A stretch of DNA of 5,955 bases, taken from positions 1-5,955 of the forward strand of contig JBKBXU010000291.1 of the NCBI GenBank assembly GCA_046313675.1, in the 5' to 3' direction. The translations under genes and the position numbers were made by a program. The DNA is from JBKBXU01 sp046313675. Lineage in GTDB: Bacteria > Bacteroidota > Bacteroidia > Cytophagales > Cytophagaceae. Below the pieces are notes generated by a model. The model was not told the DNA's origin and did no database searches. It saw nothing but the letters and a program-made list of their open reading frames with translations. Positions 5,805 through 5,955 of this stretch are shown piece by piece (the first letter of the stretch is position 1; the number at the start of each line of letters is the position of its first letter).

Positions 5805-5955
5805 TTACTGTAAGGTAAGGGAATATTTTGCCAGTTGTTCTAGCATCTCTATAAGAGCGTCTGTGTGTACGTCTGTCCGTCTGTCCGTCTGTCTGTTATA
5901 TTAGTAATATTAGCAATGAGCGAGAACGCATCTATTGTATGTCTATCAAACTCGT
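5805..5955. other. Unrelated, apparently non-coding right end
   Basis: Beyond the in-frame TAA at 5807-5805 none of the reading frames continues the MurA fold, although about 160 more residues would be expected here. The sequence contains a tetranucleotide repeat, a direct repeat of ATATTAG (5898-5904 and 5907-5913) and no recognisable gene. It looks like different DNA joined to the locus, either by rearrangement or by mis-assembly at a contig end. Confidence 0.55.
5859..5896. repeat. GTCT/GTCC tetranucleotide repeat
   Basis: From 5871 to 5894 there are six uninterrupted units: GTCT, GTCC, GTCT, GTCC, GTCT, GTCT. Three degenerate units (GTCT, GTGT, GTAC) precede them at 5859-5870 and a partial unit follows. 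Microsatellites of this kind are common in animal genomes and rare in AT-rich Bacteroidota. Some bacteria use tetranucleotide repeats for phase variation. Confidence 0.85.

Noticed and set aside
5859..5896. Tetranucleotide repeat as a CRISPR array
   Set aside because: Units are 4 bp, contiguous and without spacers; it is a simple microsatellite.

Overview
The window reads as part of a surface- or exopolysaccharide biosynthesis locus from an AT-rich bacterium, most likely a member of the Bacteroidota. The lineage call rests on three things seen in the sequence: strongly A/T-biased codon use, no purine-rich Shine-Dalgarno sequence before any of the starts, and one very good match to the Bacteroidota housekeeping promoter (TTG, 19 bp, TAnnTTTG) just before the only plus-strand gene. 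It is an inference; no rRNA or other marker gene is present.

Layout, left to right. Positions 1-390 (minus) hold the N-terminal part of a polysaccharide pyruvyl transferase family protein that runs off the left edge. It overlaps by 4 bp (ATGA) the end of a GT-B glycosyltransferase at 387-1499 (minus). A 92-bp divergent spacer carries a plus-strand promoter for a PAPS-dependent sulfotransferase at 1592-2467, the only gene on the plus strand. Its stop lies 5 bp from the stop of a canonical GT4 glycosyltransferase (2473-3612, minus). Upstream of that, 44 bp away, is a divergent, very AT-rich GT-B-like protein (3657-4838, minus). After 183 bp comes the C-terminal two thirds of a MurA/EPSP-synthase family enolpyruvyl transferase (5022-5804, minus), which has no N-terminal part. 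From about 5805 to the end (5955) the sequence changes character: no homologous coding sequence, and a GTCT/GTCC tetranucleotide repeat. This is best explained by a rearrangement or an assembly chimera.

How the genes may work together (inference): three glycosyltransferases would build the repeat unit, while the sulfotransferase and the pyruvyl transferase would add negative charge (sulfate ester, pyruvate ketal). The MurA-like enzyme would make an enolpyruvyl nucleotide sugar, either as a locus-specific paralogue or as a displaced housekeeping murA. The expected product is an anionic, possibly sulfated and pyruvylated, polysaccharide. No polymerase, flippase or export gene is visible in this window, and no mobile element, CRISPR array or RNA gene was seen.
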